Made by a program: the position numbers and the translations under genes. The notes under the pieces are model-generated. The model was not told the DNA's origin. It searched no databases and worked only from the letters and a program-made list of their open reading frames with translations. Positions 7,292 through 16,111 of a stretch of 41,178 nucleotides of DNA are shown here, piece after piece; position 1 is the first letter of the stretch; the number at the start of each line of letters is the position of its first letter. Where the stretch lies: NCBI RefSeq assembly GCF_028875915.1, contig NZ_JAPEHW010000033.1:1-41178 (forward strand), written 5' to 3'. This stretch comes from Pseudoalteromonas sp. G4. GTDB lineage: Bacteria > Pseudomonadota > Gammaproteobacteria > Enterobacterales > Alteromonadaceae.

Positions 7292-7968
7292 TATAAAAAG
7301 CTCGAAACTTCAGTAATGTCTTTTTTAACTAAGGCGTGTTCAGGCACCGTTGCATCATCACCGGGATAACCTGCGATAATTAGCATATAAGGGCGCTCAT
7401 TATCTTTATCACGACCACAAATGTCGGTTAAAAAACTCATTGGTTTTGGGGTGTGGGTGAGTGTAACTAGGCCGCTATGATGAAGAGCTTGAATTAAAAA
7501 GCCTGTCGCGATACCCACACTTTCATGCACATAGTAATTGGTGTGCTTGTCTTCGGCATGAATACCGCCTTTCTTTTGGCTAAAAATTGCAATTAACCAA
7601 GGCGCGTGTTCTAAGTAAGGCTTTTGGTCATCAGTGCCAAGAGGTTTTAGTGCATCGAGCCATTCTTCACCCGCACGCCCTTGATAGAAAGAGCGTTCTA
7701 AATCTTCGGCAGCTTCTCTTATTTTCTTTTTAACATCCATGCTGTTGATGGCTACAAAATGCCATGGTTGATGATTTGCACCACTTGGTGCGGTTGCGGC
7801 TACTTTTATACAGGTTTCAATTATTTCTTTTGGTACAGGCTTATCAGAAAACGAACGAATAGAATGGCGACGTTTACTTGTGTCTAAAAAGGTTTGCGCC
7901 CGATGTAACATCTCTTCCTGAGGGTATTCTATAAAGTCTGTGAGTGATACTGATTGATGATCTTGCAT
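7291..7968 (-). CDS. Flavin nitroreductase of the iodotyrosine deiodinase type
   Basis: A 225-aa nitroreductase-fold protein. RRHSIRSFSDKPVP (about residues 33-46) and APSGANHQPWHFV (60-72) are the FMN-binding segments. The second half, with GLVTLTHTPKP and AGYPGDDATVPEH, follows iodotyrosine deiodinase (IYD) more closely than NfsB-type enzymes. E91, Y95 and K116 have the same spacing (4 and 21 residues) as the human IYD residues E157, Y161 and K182, which hold the amino-acid zwitterion of halotyrosine. Dehalogenation of halogenated tyrosine is therefore a reasonable inference, and would make sense in a marine bacterium. The family comparison is from memory. Confidence 0.82.
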   Translation of the reverse strand: MQDHQSVSLTDFIEYPQEEMLHRAQTFLDTSKRRHSIRSFSDKPVPKEIIETCIKVAATAPSGANHQPWHFVAINSMDVKKKIREAAEDLERSFYQGRAGEEWLDALKPLGTDDQKPYLEHAPWLIAIFSQKKGGIHAEDKHTNYYVHESVGIATGFLIQALHHSGLVTLTHTPKPMSFLTDICGRDKDNERPYMLIIAGYPGDDATVPEHALVKKDITEVSSFL

Positions 7969-8062
7969 AATTTTTCCCTTTTTATTTTTGTTATATATCG
8001 AGCGCTTTGGGTAATCAAGCTTGATTCACCTAATGAATAAAAAACACACAAGTTAAGTATGG

Positions 8063-8094
8063 GTTAATACTGAACACATTAAGCTCGTATTAAC
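8063..8094. promoter_or_regulatory. Inverted repeat upstream of a hypothetical gene
   Basis: GTTAATAC (8063-8070) and GTATTAAC (8087-8094) are perfect 8-nt complements with a 16-nt spacer, 24 bp before the ATG at 8118. It could be an operator for a dimeric regulator or a weak leader hairpin. No regulator can be named. Confidence 0.4.
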
Positions 8095-8117
8095 GAAATT
8101 AAGAAAGTGAGTGAATC

Positions 8118-8531
8118 ATGCAAGTATCAATGTATACCCGTCAAAACGATGTTTCTTATCAAGCTAATAATCATAAGAATAATGTTGCTTTTCAGCAGGC
8201 TGAGAAGTCATTAACTGCACAAAGTGCTAATGTGACCATATCTACCAGTGCGCAAGCTCTTTATAAAAAAGAAAGCACTCAGCCTGAAATTGGAACATCA
8301 CCCTCTATCGATCAAAACACTAAAGAAATAGCAAAGGCAATTGCAGCTTATAAAGCGGTTTCAAATCTGATGGATGATAGTATTTCATTGGGTGAAGCGT
8401 ATTTAATTAAACATAATGATACTGCTCGCCAGTTTTATGTAGGTAAAAACCAACTTAATCATCAGGCTAATATGGCGGAAGCTTATTTAAATAATATTAA
8501 TGGTAATTCTGAGTCAGCAAATTCTAATTAG
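8118..8531 (+). CDS. Hypothetical protein
   Basis: A 137-aa polar protein without signal peptide or membrane segment, rich in Asn, Gln and Ser. It contains VTISTSAQALYKKE (residues about 39-52), a short motif of the sort found in some small flagellum- or surface-related proteins, and a predicted helical region at 65-125. I do not recognise a family. It stands alone between divergently and weakly expressed-looking genes. A GAGTGA-like ribosome-binding site precedes the ATG. Confidence 0.65.
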   Translation: MQVSMYTRQNDVSYQANNHKNNVAFQQAEKSLTAQSANVTISTSAQALYKKESTQPEIGTSPSIDQNTKEIAKAIAAYKAVSNLMDDSISLGEAYLIKHNDTARQFYVGKNQLNHQANMAEAYLNNINGNSESANSN

Positions 8532-8635
8532 CAGTGTTTAGCTTTTACTGCCCATAAAAACTAAAGGCTAAACAGTATTTTACAATTAATCGGTGAACCT
8601 TGAGTTATAGTAAATTATGCGATTAACCAAGAAGC

Positions 8636-8938
8636 TTGACTGGCGTGTTTTTACTCTCTGCCTGTATTGTCTTTCCGGTAACAGATAAAGAAGCAACCTG
8701 TGTTGCAAAATTGCGCTGTGAGCTTTCTAGCGATAAAAAAATACTAAAAGTTATTGATGTTGCGAAAGAAACTATTAGCTTTTATAGCGTCTCTGGCATC
8801 GTTATATCACCAACTATTCTCCCTGTGTCAGGTCTGCTATCGGGTTCTTATACCTTGGTAAACAATATTTACTTTTATGGCGAGCAAAAAATAAAGTGTG
8901 ATAATCGTGAGCAAGCTGACATTAAGTTGAGAAATTAA
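8636..8938 (+). CDS. Small putative lipoprotein, 5' end possibly frameshifted
   Basis: The frame encodes about 100 residues starting at TTG 8636 and has a lipobox-like LLSAC at residues 6-10, so the mature protein would begin at Cys10 and be 91 aa. The signal peptide is unusually short and lacks basic residues. Twenty bases upstream, ATG 8616 reads MRLTKKL in another frame. Joining these two by one extra base would give a normal lipoprotein signal (MRLTKK followed by the hydrophobic run), so a 1-base deletion or sequencing error near 8632-8636 is likely. The function is unknown. Confidence 0.5.
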   Translation: MTGVFLLSACIVFPVTDKEATCVAKLRCELSSDKKILKVIDVAKETISFYSVSGIVISPTILPVSGLLSGSYTLVNNIYFYGEQKIKCDNREQADIKLRN

Positions 8939-9094
8939 AAGGAACACTTTTTATCGTTCTTTAAAATCGATTACTGTTATCAAATTAATCTGTTTTATCT
9001 TTTTAACTGAATTTCTTAATCTATATATCAAGCCAATCGGAAAGTATTAATTAATTTTTTCGATGACTAATTACATTATAGAGAGAGAAATATT

Positions 9095-9664
9095 ATGAGC
9101 ACATCGTTAATCAATACAACTATCCAACCTTTCAACGCAATGGCATACCACAATGGTGAGTTTGTTGAAGTTTCTGAAAAAGACGTTTTAGGTAAATGGG
9201 CGGTTGTATTCTTTTACCCAGCTGACTTTACCTTTGTGTGCCCAACCGAACTTGGCGACTTAGCGGATCACTACAGCAAGTTACAAGAAATGGGTGTTGA
9301 AGTGTACTCAGTATCAACCGACACACACTTTACGCACAAAGCTTGGCACGATACGTCAGACACAATTAAGAAAATCCAGTTCCCAATGATCGGCGACCCA
9401 ACTGGCCGTATTACACGCAACTTCGGTGTAATGATTGAAGAAGACGGCTTAGCACTACGCGGCACATTTGTAATCAACCCTGAAGGTGAGATTAAAGTTA
9501 TCGAAACTCACGATTTAGGTATTGGCCGTGATGCAGGCGAACTTGTTCGTAAAATCCAAGCTGCACAGTATGTTGCATCACATGACGGTGAAGTGTGTCC
9601 TGCTAAATGGCAGCCAGGTGATGAAACACTTGCTCCTTCATTAGACCTAGTTGGCAAAATCTAA
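9095..9664 (+). CDS. ahpC: Alkyl hydroperoxide reductase AhpC (2-Cys peroxiredoxin)
   Basis: A 189-aa typical 2-Cys peroxiredoxin that reduces hydrogen peroxide and organic peroxides in the cytoplasm. The peroxidatic Cys49 lies in FTFVCPTE and the resolving Cys168 in GEVCPAKW; the C-terminus [10 protein letters not shown] is nearly the E. coli sequence. It is recycled by AhpF, encoded directly downstream. A GAGAG-type ribosome-binding site precedes the ATG. The hairpin between ahpC and ahpF would make AhpC more abundant than AhpF, as is usual. OxyR control is likely from known biology but I saw no convincing OxyR site. Confidence 0.97.
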   Translation: MSTSLINTTIQPFNAMAYHNGEFVEVSEKDVLGKWAVVFFYPADFTFVCPTELGDLADHYSKLQEMGVEVYSVSTDTHFTHKAWHDTSDTIKKIQFPMIGDPTGRITRNFGVMIEEDGLALRGTFVINPEGEIKVIETHDLGIGRDAGELVRKIQAAQYVASHDGEVCPAKWQPGDETLAPSLDLVGKI

Positions 9665-9675
9665 CACCTCTTACC

Positions 9676-9708
9676 TTGCTGCCTGTTAGAGCAGGCAGCA
9701 ATTTGGTT
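9676..9708 (+). terminator. Intercistronic hairpin between ahpC and ahpF
   Basis: TTGCTGCCTG (9676-9685) and CAGGCAGCAA (9692-9701) form a perfect 10-bp stem with a 6-nt loop. The following TTTGGTTTA is a poor T tract, so it is probably a partial terminator or an mRNA-stabilising element rather than a full stop. Confidence 0.7.
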
Positions 9709-9740
9709 TACCGATTAATGTCATTTAAGGAATGATCATC

Positions 9741-11315
9741 ATGAACAGTATTTTAGATAACAATATCAAAACACAATTACAGAGCCATTTTAGCAGTATT
9801 GTCGACCCTGTAGAGCTGGTCATTGCCTTAGATGACAGTGATAAATCACAGGAAGTAAAAGCCTTAGCACATGATCTTTTAGCACTAAGTGAGCATTTTT
9901 TAATTCGTGAAGACGATTCAATTGCACGCAAACCAATGCTTTCAATTCGTTCACCGAAAAGAGGCACCGAAATTAATTTTGCGGGTGTGCCAATGGGCCA
10001 CGAATTTACAAGCTTAATTTTGGCACTGTTGCATACAGGGGGCGTTGCTACCAAAGCAAGTGAGCTGGAGGTGGAACAAATTAAGGGTTTGCAAAGTACA
10101 CTTAATTTCGAAGTGTATATTTCACTGAGTTGCCAAACATGCCCAGGAGTAGTACAAGCGCTTAATACAATTGCGGCTTTAAATTCGAATGTTACGGTTA
10201 CAATGATCGATGGTGCACTGTTCCAAGGTGAAGTGTCAGAGCGCAACATTTTGGCCGTACCAAGCGTGTATTTAAATGGTGAGCTATTTAGCCAAGGTGC
10301 ACTTTCACTCAGTGACATTATCAATAAACTTGATGATGGCGCAGCAGAAAAAACAGCCGAGCTACTGTCACAAAAAGATGAATTTGATGTACTTGTAGTC
10401 GGTGGTGGGCCAGCAGGTGCCTCCGCGGCAATTTACGCGGCGCGTAAGGGCTTAAAAACAGGTATTGTAGCTGAGCGCTTTGGTGGCCAAGTGGCAGATA
10501 CTGTTGGCATTGAAAACTTTATTTCGGTGCAAAAAACAGAAGGGCCTAAGCTGGTGGCACAGCTTGAAGAGCATGTTAAAGACTATGATGTTGATATTAT
10601 TACCCAACAAAAAGCCGTTACCTTAGGTAAGTCTGGCAACGTAGAAGTCGCACTGGAAAGCGGTGCAACACTGTCCAGTAAAAGTGTGATTTTGGCAACA
10701 GGAGCACGCTGGCGTGAAATGAATGTACCGGGCGAGCAAGAATATCGTGGTAAAGGTGTTGCTTATTGCCCGCACTGTGACGGCCCGTTATTTAAAGGCA
10801 AAAAAGTGGCAGTGATTGGTGGCGGTAACTCAGGCATCGAGGCAGCTATCGATTTAGCTAATATTGTTGAGCATGTTACCGTATTAGAGTTTGCCGATAC
10901 GTTACGTGCCGATGAAGTGTTGATCAAAAAGGCCAACAGCCTAGGTAATATTGAGATTATTAAAAATGCGCAAACTACCGAAGTTATCGGTGATGGTACG
11001 CGAGTAACTGGCCTAAATTATACTGATCGTGTGTCTGGCGACGAGCATAGTCTTTCGCTTGCAGGTATTTTTGTACAAATAGGTTTAATTCCAAACACTG
11101 AATTCTTAAAAGGCAGTATCGAATTAACCCCATTTGGTGAGATTATTGTTGATGATAAAGGCGCTACATCAATGCCAGGTGTATACGCTGCAGGTGATGC
11201 GACAACCACACCATTTAAACAAATTATTATTGCGATGGGCAGTGGAGCAACAGCAAGTTTAGGCGCATTTGATTATTTAATTCGCTATGCTGATGGCACG
11301 CAGCAAGTAGCATAA
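9741..11315 (+). CDS. ahpF: Alkyl hydroperoxide reductase subunit F (AhpF)
   Basis: A 524-aa flavoprotein that passes electrons from NADH to AhpC. The N-terminal tandem thioredoxin-like domain holds the redox pair SCQTC (C131, C134). The FAD-binding GGGPAG motif follows near residue 215, then the second redox pair in [12 protein letters not shown] and the NADH-binding GGGNSG. The C-terminal [16 protein letters not shown] is the usual FAD closing motif. I start at ATG 9741 because AAGGA (9727-9731) is 9 nt upstream; the in-frame ATG 9732 touches that site. Confidence 0.96.
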   Translation: MNSILDNNIKTQLQSHFSSIVDPVELVIALDDSDKSQEVKALAHDLLALSEHFLIREDDSIARKPMLSIRSPKRGTEINFAGVPMGHEFTSLILALLHTGGVATKASELEVEQIKGLQSTLNFEVYISLSCQTCPGVVQALNTIAALNSNVTVTMIDGALFQGEVSERNILAVPSVYLNGELFSQGALSLSDIINKLDDGAAEKTAELLSQKDEFDVLVVGGGPAGASAAIYAARKGLKTGIVAERFGGQVADTVGIENFISVQKTEGPKLVAQLEEHVKDYDVDIITQQKAVTLGKSGNVEVALESGATLSSKSVILATGARWREMNVPGEQEYRGKGVAYCPHCDGPLFKGKKVAVIGGGNSGIEAAIDLANIVEHVTVLEFADTLRADEVLIKKANSLGNIEIIKNAQTTEVIGDGTRVTGLNYTDRVSGDEHSLSLAGIFVQIGLIPNTEFLKGSIELTPFGEIIVDDKGATSMPGVYAAGDATTTPFKQIIIAMGSGATASLGAFDYLIRYADGTQQVA

Positions 11316-11320
11316 GTTTA

Positions 11321-11503
11321 TCCCTTATACATAATACGCCCACTATTATGTTCAAAGCCGCTAATCATTTTGATTGGCGGCTTTTTTGTTAATTATGGGC
11401 AGAGCTGCAACAGTAACTTGCATCTGCTTTTCCCTTTTACAAAATACTACCACTATTATCAGCAAAGCAGCTGATTAGTTTGAACAGCAGTATTTTTGTT
11501 AAT
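11321..11503 (+). repeat. Diverged tandem duplication of the ahpF terminator region
   Basis: The 73 bases at 11321-11393 recur at 11431-11503 with period 110 and no gaps; I count 56 of 73 identical. The first copy holds an intact terminator; the second keeps the T tract and part of the stem but with weakened pairing. The bases between and after the copies (to 11615) show no gene. Confidence 0.8.
11354..11387 (+). terminator. Terminator of ahpF
   Basis: AAAGCCGCTAATCA (11354-11367) and TGATTGGCGGCTTT (11371-11384) pair over 14 bp with one wobble pair, followed by a T run (CTTTTTTG). This is a strong intrinsic terminator about 40 bp after the ahpF stop. Confidence 0.9.
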
Positions 11504-11615
11504 AAACCGTTAATCACCGATTTTAACCTTTAATCATTTTTAGATGGTTAAGTTGCATTCACTTTCCTTAGACTGACCGATGAAATATTGGCAATAAACA
11601 AAAAAGAGAACGCAA
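11504..11615. other. Upstream region of the ABC ATPase gene
   Basis: About 110 bp that presumably carry the promoter of the ABC operon. No -35/-10 pair stood out, and no operator was seen. The region completes a 300-bp gene-free stretch that otherwise holds the ahpF terminator and its degenerate copy. Confidence 0.4.
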
Positions 11616-12491
11616 ATGTTATCAATAACAGGGTTATCAAAAACGTACGACAACGGTGTAAAAGCACTGAATAATGTAAATCTCGAAGTACCAAAAGGCA
11701 TGTTTGGTTTATTAGGGCCAAATGGCGCTGGCAAATCATCACTCATGCGCACTATCGCAACACTTCAAACAGCAGATGCCGGTCAAATTACCTTTGATAG
11801 TATTGATGTATTTAACGATCCGCAAAGTCTGCGTAAACGCCTAGGATATTTACCACAAGATTTTGGTGTGTACCCACGCATTAGTGCTTATGAATTACTT
11901 GATCATATGGCGATTTTAAAGGGCATCGAAAATAATGGTGAACGTAAGGAAGCTGTTGAAGGTTTACTGGCACACACTAATTTATTCCAGCATCGCAAAA
12001 AAGCAGTAAGTGGCTTTTCTGGTGGTATGCGCCAGCGTTTTGGTATTGCACAAGCACTGTTAGGCGATCCTGACTTAATTATTGTGGATGAGCCAACAGC
12101 GGGCCTTGATCCTGAAGAGCGCAACCGCTTTCACAACTTATTAGTAAGCCTAGGTGAAGAAAAAGCCATTATTTTATCAACTCACATTGTTGAGGATGTA
12201 TCTGAGCTTTGCCCGAATATGGCAGTGTTAGCATCGGGTCAAATTTTACTAGAAGGTAACCCAATTGCGCTTACCGATCAGCTAAATGGCCAGATTTGGA
12301 AAAAATCAGTATCGCTTGATGAAGCACAAGAAATTGAATCTTCTATGCCACTTATTTCGAAGCGCTTATTTGCAGGTAAAACAATTGTACATGTAATGGC
12401 CGAAAATCAGCCAGAAGGTTTTGATGCAGCGCCAGCTAACTTAGAAGATGTTTATTTCTCAACGCTACTGCAACACCGAAATGCGGCTTAA
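11616..12491 (+). CDS. ABC transporter ATP-binding protein
   Basis: A 291-aa ATPase of the ABC-2 exporter class. It has Walker A GPNGAGKSS (about residues 34-42), the Q-loop in YLPQDFG, the signature SGGMRQR, Walker B LIIVDEPTAGLDP and the switch His in LSTHIVED. It would power the permease encoded 9 bp downstream. The substrate is unknown; in related loci the permease is fused to an M1-type peptidase domain, as it appears to have been here. The ribosome-binding site is weak (AAAGAGAA). Confidence 0.93.
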   Translation: MLSITGLSKTYDNGVKALNNVNLEVPKGMFGLLGPNGAGKSSLMRTIATLQTADAGQITFDSIDVFNDPQSLRKRLGYLPQDFGVYPRISAYELLDHMAILKGIENNGERKEAVEGLLAHTNLFQHRKKAVSGFSGGMRQRFGIAQALLGDPDLIIVDEPTAGLDPEERNRFHNLLVSLGEEKAIILSTHIVEDVSELCPNMAVLASGQILLEGNPIALTDQLNGQIWKKSVSLDEAQEIESSMPLISKRLFAGKTIVHVMAENQPEGFDAAPANLEDVYFSTLLQHRNAA

Positions 12492-12500
12492 GGAGGCGTT

Positions 12501-14411
12501 ATGTTTTTAAAAATGCTCGCCTTCGAGTGGCGCTACTTTACTCGACAACCTTCGTTTATTGTTACGAGCAGTATTTTCTTTCTGTTGACGTTTTTTGCGA
12601 CTGTTTCTGAAAATGTGCAAATTGGCGGTGGTGGTAATGTGGTTTATAACGGCCCATTCTCTATCGCGCAAACATTACTAATATTGGGCTTTTTTGCCAT
12701 CTTTTTGGTGGTGAATTTTGTTGCAAGCACGGCAACCCGTAATGAAAGCTCTAAAATGGCGGAGATTTTATATTCCAAGCCAATAAACCCTGTTAGTTAT
12801 CAGCTAGGGCGCTTTTTCGGCTCATTTGCTGTGGTGTTAACTGTGTTTGCGTTTGTACCGTTGGGTATTTTTCTGGGTACCACATTGGGTGCTGCTGCAG
12901 GATGGGTAGATGTTGAGCGCTTAGGCCCAACAGTATTAAGCCATTACTTCACGGCATTCTTCTATTTATCTGTACCTACATTATTAGTGCTCGCGTGTAT
13001 ATTTTACGCGATTGCGATTCGCTTCCGTTCAATGATGGGTGTGTATTTAAGTGCTGTGGCACTCTTTATTGGTTATAACGTGGCGGTGCAATTTGCCAGT
13101 GAACCTGCGTATCGCGAGTTAGCTGCATTGATAGATCCATTTGGTTACAGTGCTTTTGCTGAAGTAACCCGTTACTGGACCATGCATGAGAAGAATAATT
13201 CTGCAATTGAGTTAAGTGGTGTACTTCTGCAAAACCGTGCAATTTGGCTGGTGGCAGCGATTGCTATTTTGGCATTGTTTGGCGGCTTTAAGCGTGGTTT
13301 AACTCTGACTAAAGTAAAAGCAAAAAAAGCTGAAAAATCAGCTGTGAATGACAGTTTCACCTCAGCACTTGCAAACCGTATTAACATTAAAAATAGCCCG
13401 CGTATCAATACCCTTGCACACCTTAAAACACGTACACTTTTTGAAGTGAAACAAGTAATTTTTAGCGCACCGTTTTTGATTTTAGGCTTAATTACCTGCT
13501 TTATGTTAATGGCGCCACTTTTCGACCCGCAGGGCATGTTTGGCACGCCTAATTGGCCACTTACTCAAACCATGGTGCAATTAGTTGCTGGCTCTACGGG
13601 TTTATTAATGCTGGTGATTTTAGCTTACTACAGCGCAGAAGTTGTTTGGCGCGAACGTAACTCAGGTATGGGCGATATTATTGATAGTATGCCTGTAAAC
13701 AACATTACCTTTTGGTTATCTAAGTTCATTGCAATAGCACTTGTTTTTGTACTGCTTTATAGCTTTGGAACAGTGGTAACAGTCGCTAACCAAGCACTTA
13801 AAGGTTATACCAACTTTGAGTTATCTCAGTATGCTTTCCGCTTAGGTTATATCAACCTTGTGCCATTGATGATGACAGTGGTGATGGCATTCTTCCTTCA
13901 AGTAATTAGCCCTAACAAATATGTTGGTATGCTTTTGTTTATGGTTTACATCATTGGAACATTGGTACTTTCTAATTTTGGCTTTAGTCACCCAATGTGG
14001 CAATTTGCTGAAGCGCCAAGAGTGCCTTATTCAGACATTAACCAATATGGTCACTTCTTAACGGCGCATAACTGGTTTATGTTGTATTGGTTAGGTGCAA
14101 GTTTAGTTTTAGGTGCATTGAGCTATGCACTTTGGCATCGTGGCCCTGAGCAACCATTAAAAGCGCGTATCAAGCTGGTGCCATACTATTTAGGTACTTA
14201 TGGTAAAGCGACAGTTGCAGCTGGTTTAATTATTTTTATTGCAAGTGGTAGTTATATTTATCAGAACACCCGCGTATTGCATGTGTATCAAGAGCAGGAT
14301 GATTTTGAGCTTGAACAAGCTAATTACGAAAAAACCTATGTTCAGCACAAAGAAGACAATATTCCGGTAATTACTAAGGTAAATATCAACGCCTGCGACC
14401 GCCAATATTGA
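12501..14411 (+). CDS. ABC-2 type permease, N-terminal part of a split permease/M1 peptidase gene
   Basis: A 636-aa frame with about twelve hydrophobic segments in two ABC-2-type halves (residues about 15-250 and 320-600), starting after GGAGG 6 nt from the ATG. Many Alteromonadales and related bacteria encode a protein of about 1190 aa in which this permease continues into an M1-type aminopeptidase domain. Here the frame runs into NACDRQY and a TGA at 14409-14411, while the expected continuation (PATANIEFTNVGD) is in the +1 frame from about 14392. The gene is therefore probably broken at about 14391 by a small out-of-frame deletion, or misassembled. The whole region 12501-16056 has the right length for one gene. 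Confidence 0.85.
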   Translation: MFLKMLAFEWRYFTRQPSFIVTSSIFFLLTFFATVSENVQIGGGGNVVYNGPFSIAQTLLILGFFAIFLVVNFVASTATRNESSKMAEILYSKPINPVSYQLGRFFGSFAVVLTVFAFVPLGIFLGTTLGAAAGWVDVERLGPTVLSHYFTAFFYLSVPTLLVLACIFYAIAIRFRSMMGVYLSAVALFIGYNVAVQFASEPAYRELAALIDPFGYSAFAEVTRYWTMHEKNNSAIELSGVLLQNRAIWLVAAIAILALFGGFKRGLTLTKVKAKKAEKSAVNDSFTSALANRINIKNSPRINTLAHLKTRTLFEVKQVIFSAPFLILGLITCFMLMAPLFDPQGMFGTPNWPLTQTMVQLVAGSTGLLMLVILAYYSAEVVWRERNSGMGDIIDSMPVNNITFWLSKFIAIALVFVLLYSFGTVVTVANQALKGYTNFELSQYAFRLGYINLVPLMMTVVMAFFLQVISPNKYVGMLLFMVYIIGTLVLSNFGFSHPMWQFAEAPRVPYSDINQYGHFLTAHNWFMLYWLGASLVLGALSYALWHRGPEQPLKARIKLVPYYLGTYGKATVAAGLIIFIASGSYIYQNTRVLHVYQEQDDFELEQANYEKTYVQHKEDNIPVITKVNINACDRQY

Positions 14412-14421
14412 ATTTACCAAT

Positions 14422-16056
14422 GTGGGCGATACGGCTATTGAGAAGTTTATGGTGCATAAACCGCGATATACCGAACAGTACTCAGTCGAGTTAGCTGGTG
14501 GCACATTAGGTGAATTAGATAAAACCTACAGCCTTGCATGGTTTACTTTTGATAAGCCACTTGAGCCAGGTGAAACGCGCAGCGGTAAATTAAGTGTAGT
14601 GCGTGAACACAAAGGCTTTAGAGCGGGCAATGAGGACTTTACGTTACTGAATAACGGTACCTTTATTAACAACGGTGATTTATTACCTCACTTCGGTTAC
14701 TACGAAGGCTACCAAATTGTTGACCGCCATAAGCGTCGCAAACATGGTTTAGAGCCATTAGAGCGTGCCAATAAATTAGAAGACGACCGTTACTACAATG
14801 AAAGCTTCTTTGGTAAAGGCACTGGTTTTATTGACTTTGAAGCGACTATTTCAACGTCGGAAGATCAGTTTGCAATTGCGCCGGGTTATTTAACCGAAGA
14901 ACGAGTAGAGAACGGTCGCCGTATATTCCATTACCAAATGGATGCGCCAATGGTTAACTTCTACTCTATTATGTCTGCACGTTTAGAAGCGAAAAAGGAA
15001 AACTATAACGGAATTGATATCGAGATCTACTATCACAAAACTCATGATATGAATGTGGATCGTATGATTGAATCGGTGAAAGACTCGATTGATTACTTTA
15101 CCGAAGCGTTTGGTCCTTATCAGCATAAACAAATGCGCATTATTGAGTTCCCTGGTTACCGCTCATTTGCACAAAGCTTTGCCAATACGGTGCCGTATTC
15201 AGAAGAAATAGGTTTTATTACTGACTTACGCGACCCTGAAAACATTGACCCTGTTTACTATGTAACAGCACACGAAGTGGCTCACCAATGGTGGGGACAC
15301 CAAGTAGGCGCGGCAAATGTACAGGGTAGTGCCATCATCTCTGAAGCCTTATCGCAATACAGCGCGTTAATGGTAATGGAGAAAAAATATGGCGCAGAGA
15401 AAATCCGTAAGTTTTTAAAATACGAGCTGGACCGCTACTTACGTGGCCGCTCTAACGAGCAGCTTGAAGAAATGCCATTTATGCGAAGTGAAAACCAGCA
15501 ATATATTCACTATCGTAAAGGCTCTGTGGTGATGATGTCGCTAAAAGACCGCCTAGGCGAAACGCGCTTAAATAAAGCTTTGGCAGATTTCTTAGCTGAG
15601 TTTAAGTATCAAAGTACACCTTACCCAACAACGCTTGATTTAATGGCACACATTTCTCAAGACGTAACTGACAGCGAAAAGCAGTTTGTAAGTAACTTGT
15701 TTGAGCACATCAGTTTATACGATTTAAAAACAACGGAAGTTGCAGTTGCTGAACAGCAAGATGAAAATGGTTTGTATACAGTAACACTCACAATTGATGC
15801 TAAGCTAAACCGTTCTGACAGCAAAGGTAAAGAAACCGAAGTAGAGTTTAGCGATAAAGTAGATATTGGTTTATTCAGTGCTGACCCTGAAGATTTATCA
15901 GCGGATAACACGGTACTTTACTTACAAAAGCACAATATCAAATCGGGTGAAAACATTATCGAACTGAAAGTAAAAGAGTTACCTAAGTTCGCCGGTGTTG
16001 ACCCATTTGTGAAGCTAATCGACCGCGATAGCGGGGATAATATTAAGAAGCTTTAA
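14422..16056 (+). CDS. M1-family peptidase domain, C-terminal part of the split permease/M1 gene
   Basis: A 544-aa frame opening at GTG 14422 with no ribosome-binding site; its frame is actually open from 14383, overlapping the end of the permease part. It carries HEVAH at residues 284-288, followed by QWWGH and, about 20 residues on, SEALSQYSA, whose Glu completes the M1 gluzincin zinc site. The GxMEN exopeptidase motif of true aminopeptidases is replaced by FPGYRSFAQSFANT, as is usual in ABC-linked M1 proteins. Alone it would lack the membrane anchor, so it is best read as the displaced 3' half of the upstream gene. If translated separately it would need re-initiation or frameshifting. Confidence 0.82.
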   Translation: MGDTAIEKFMVHKPRYTEQYSVELAGGTLGELDKTYSLAWFTFDKPLEPGETRSGKLSVVREHKGFRAGNEDFTLLNNGTFINNGDLLPHFGYYEGYQIVDRHKRRKHGLEPLERANKLEDDRYYNESFFGKGTGFIDFEATISTSEDQFAIAPGYLTEERVENGRRIFHYQMDAPMVNFYSIMSARLEAKKENYNGIDIEIYYHKTHDMNVDRMIESVKDSIDYFTEAFGPYQHKQMRIIEFPGYRSFAQSFANTVPYSEEIGFITDLRDPENIDPVYYVTAHEVAHQWWGHQVGAANVQGSAIISEALSQYSALMVMEKKYGAEKIRKFLKYELDRYLRGRSNEQLEEMPFMRSENQQYIHYRKGSVVMMSLKDRLGETRLNKALADFLAEFKYQSTPYPTTLDLMAHISQDVTDSEKQFVSNLFEHISLYDLKTTEVAVAEQQDENGLYTVTLTIDAKLNRSDSKGKETEVEFSDKVDIGLFSADPEDLSADNTVLYLQKHNIKSGENIIELKVKELPKFAGVDPFVKLIDRDSGDNIKKL

Positions 16057-16072
16057 TTGAAACACAATTAAA

Positions 16073-16111
16073 AAAGCCGCTTTGTGAATATCACTTAGCG
16101 GCTTTCTTTTT
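16073..16111. terminator. Bidirectional terminator between M1 gene and lipoprotein array
   Basis: AAAGCCGCT (16073-16081) and AGCGGCTTT (16097-16105) form a 9-bp stem, with a possible inner GTG/CAC pairing. T runs follow on the plus strand (TTTCTTTTTT) and on the minus strand, so it can serve both convergent units. Confidence 0.85.

Noticed and set aside
8939..9094. A possible OxyR site before ahpC (GAT-N7-ATC near 8970)
   Set aside because: The spacing resembles a LysR-type dyad, but the bases do not match the ATAG-N7-CTAT repeats well enough.
9725..10324. A 199-codon open frame on the minus strand inside ahpF
   Set aside because: It mirrors the codon pattern of ahpF, has no ribosome-binding site and a composition unlike a real protein.
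13172..13546. A 124-codon minus-strand frame inside the permease gene
   Set aside because: It lies fully within a well-supported gene and shows no recognisable protein features.
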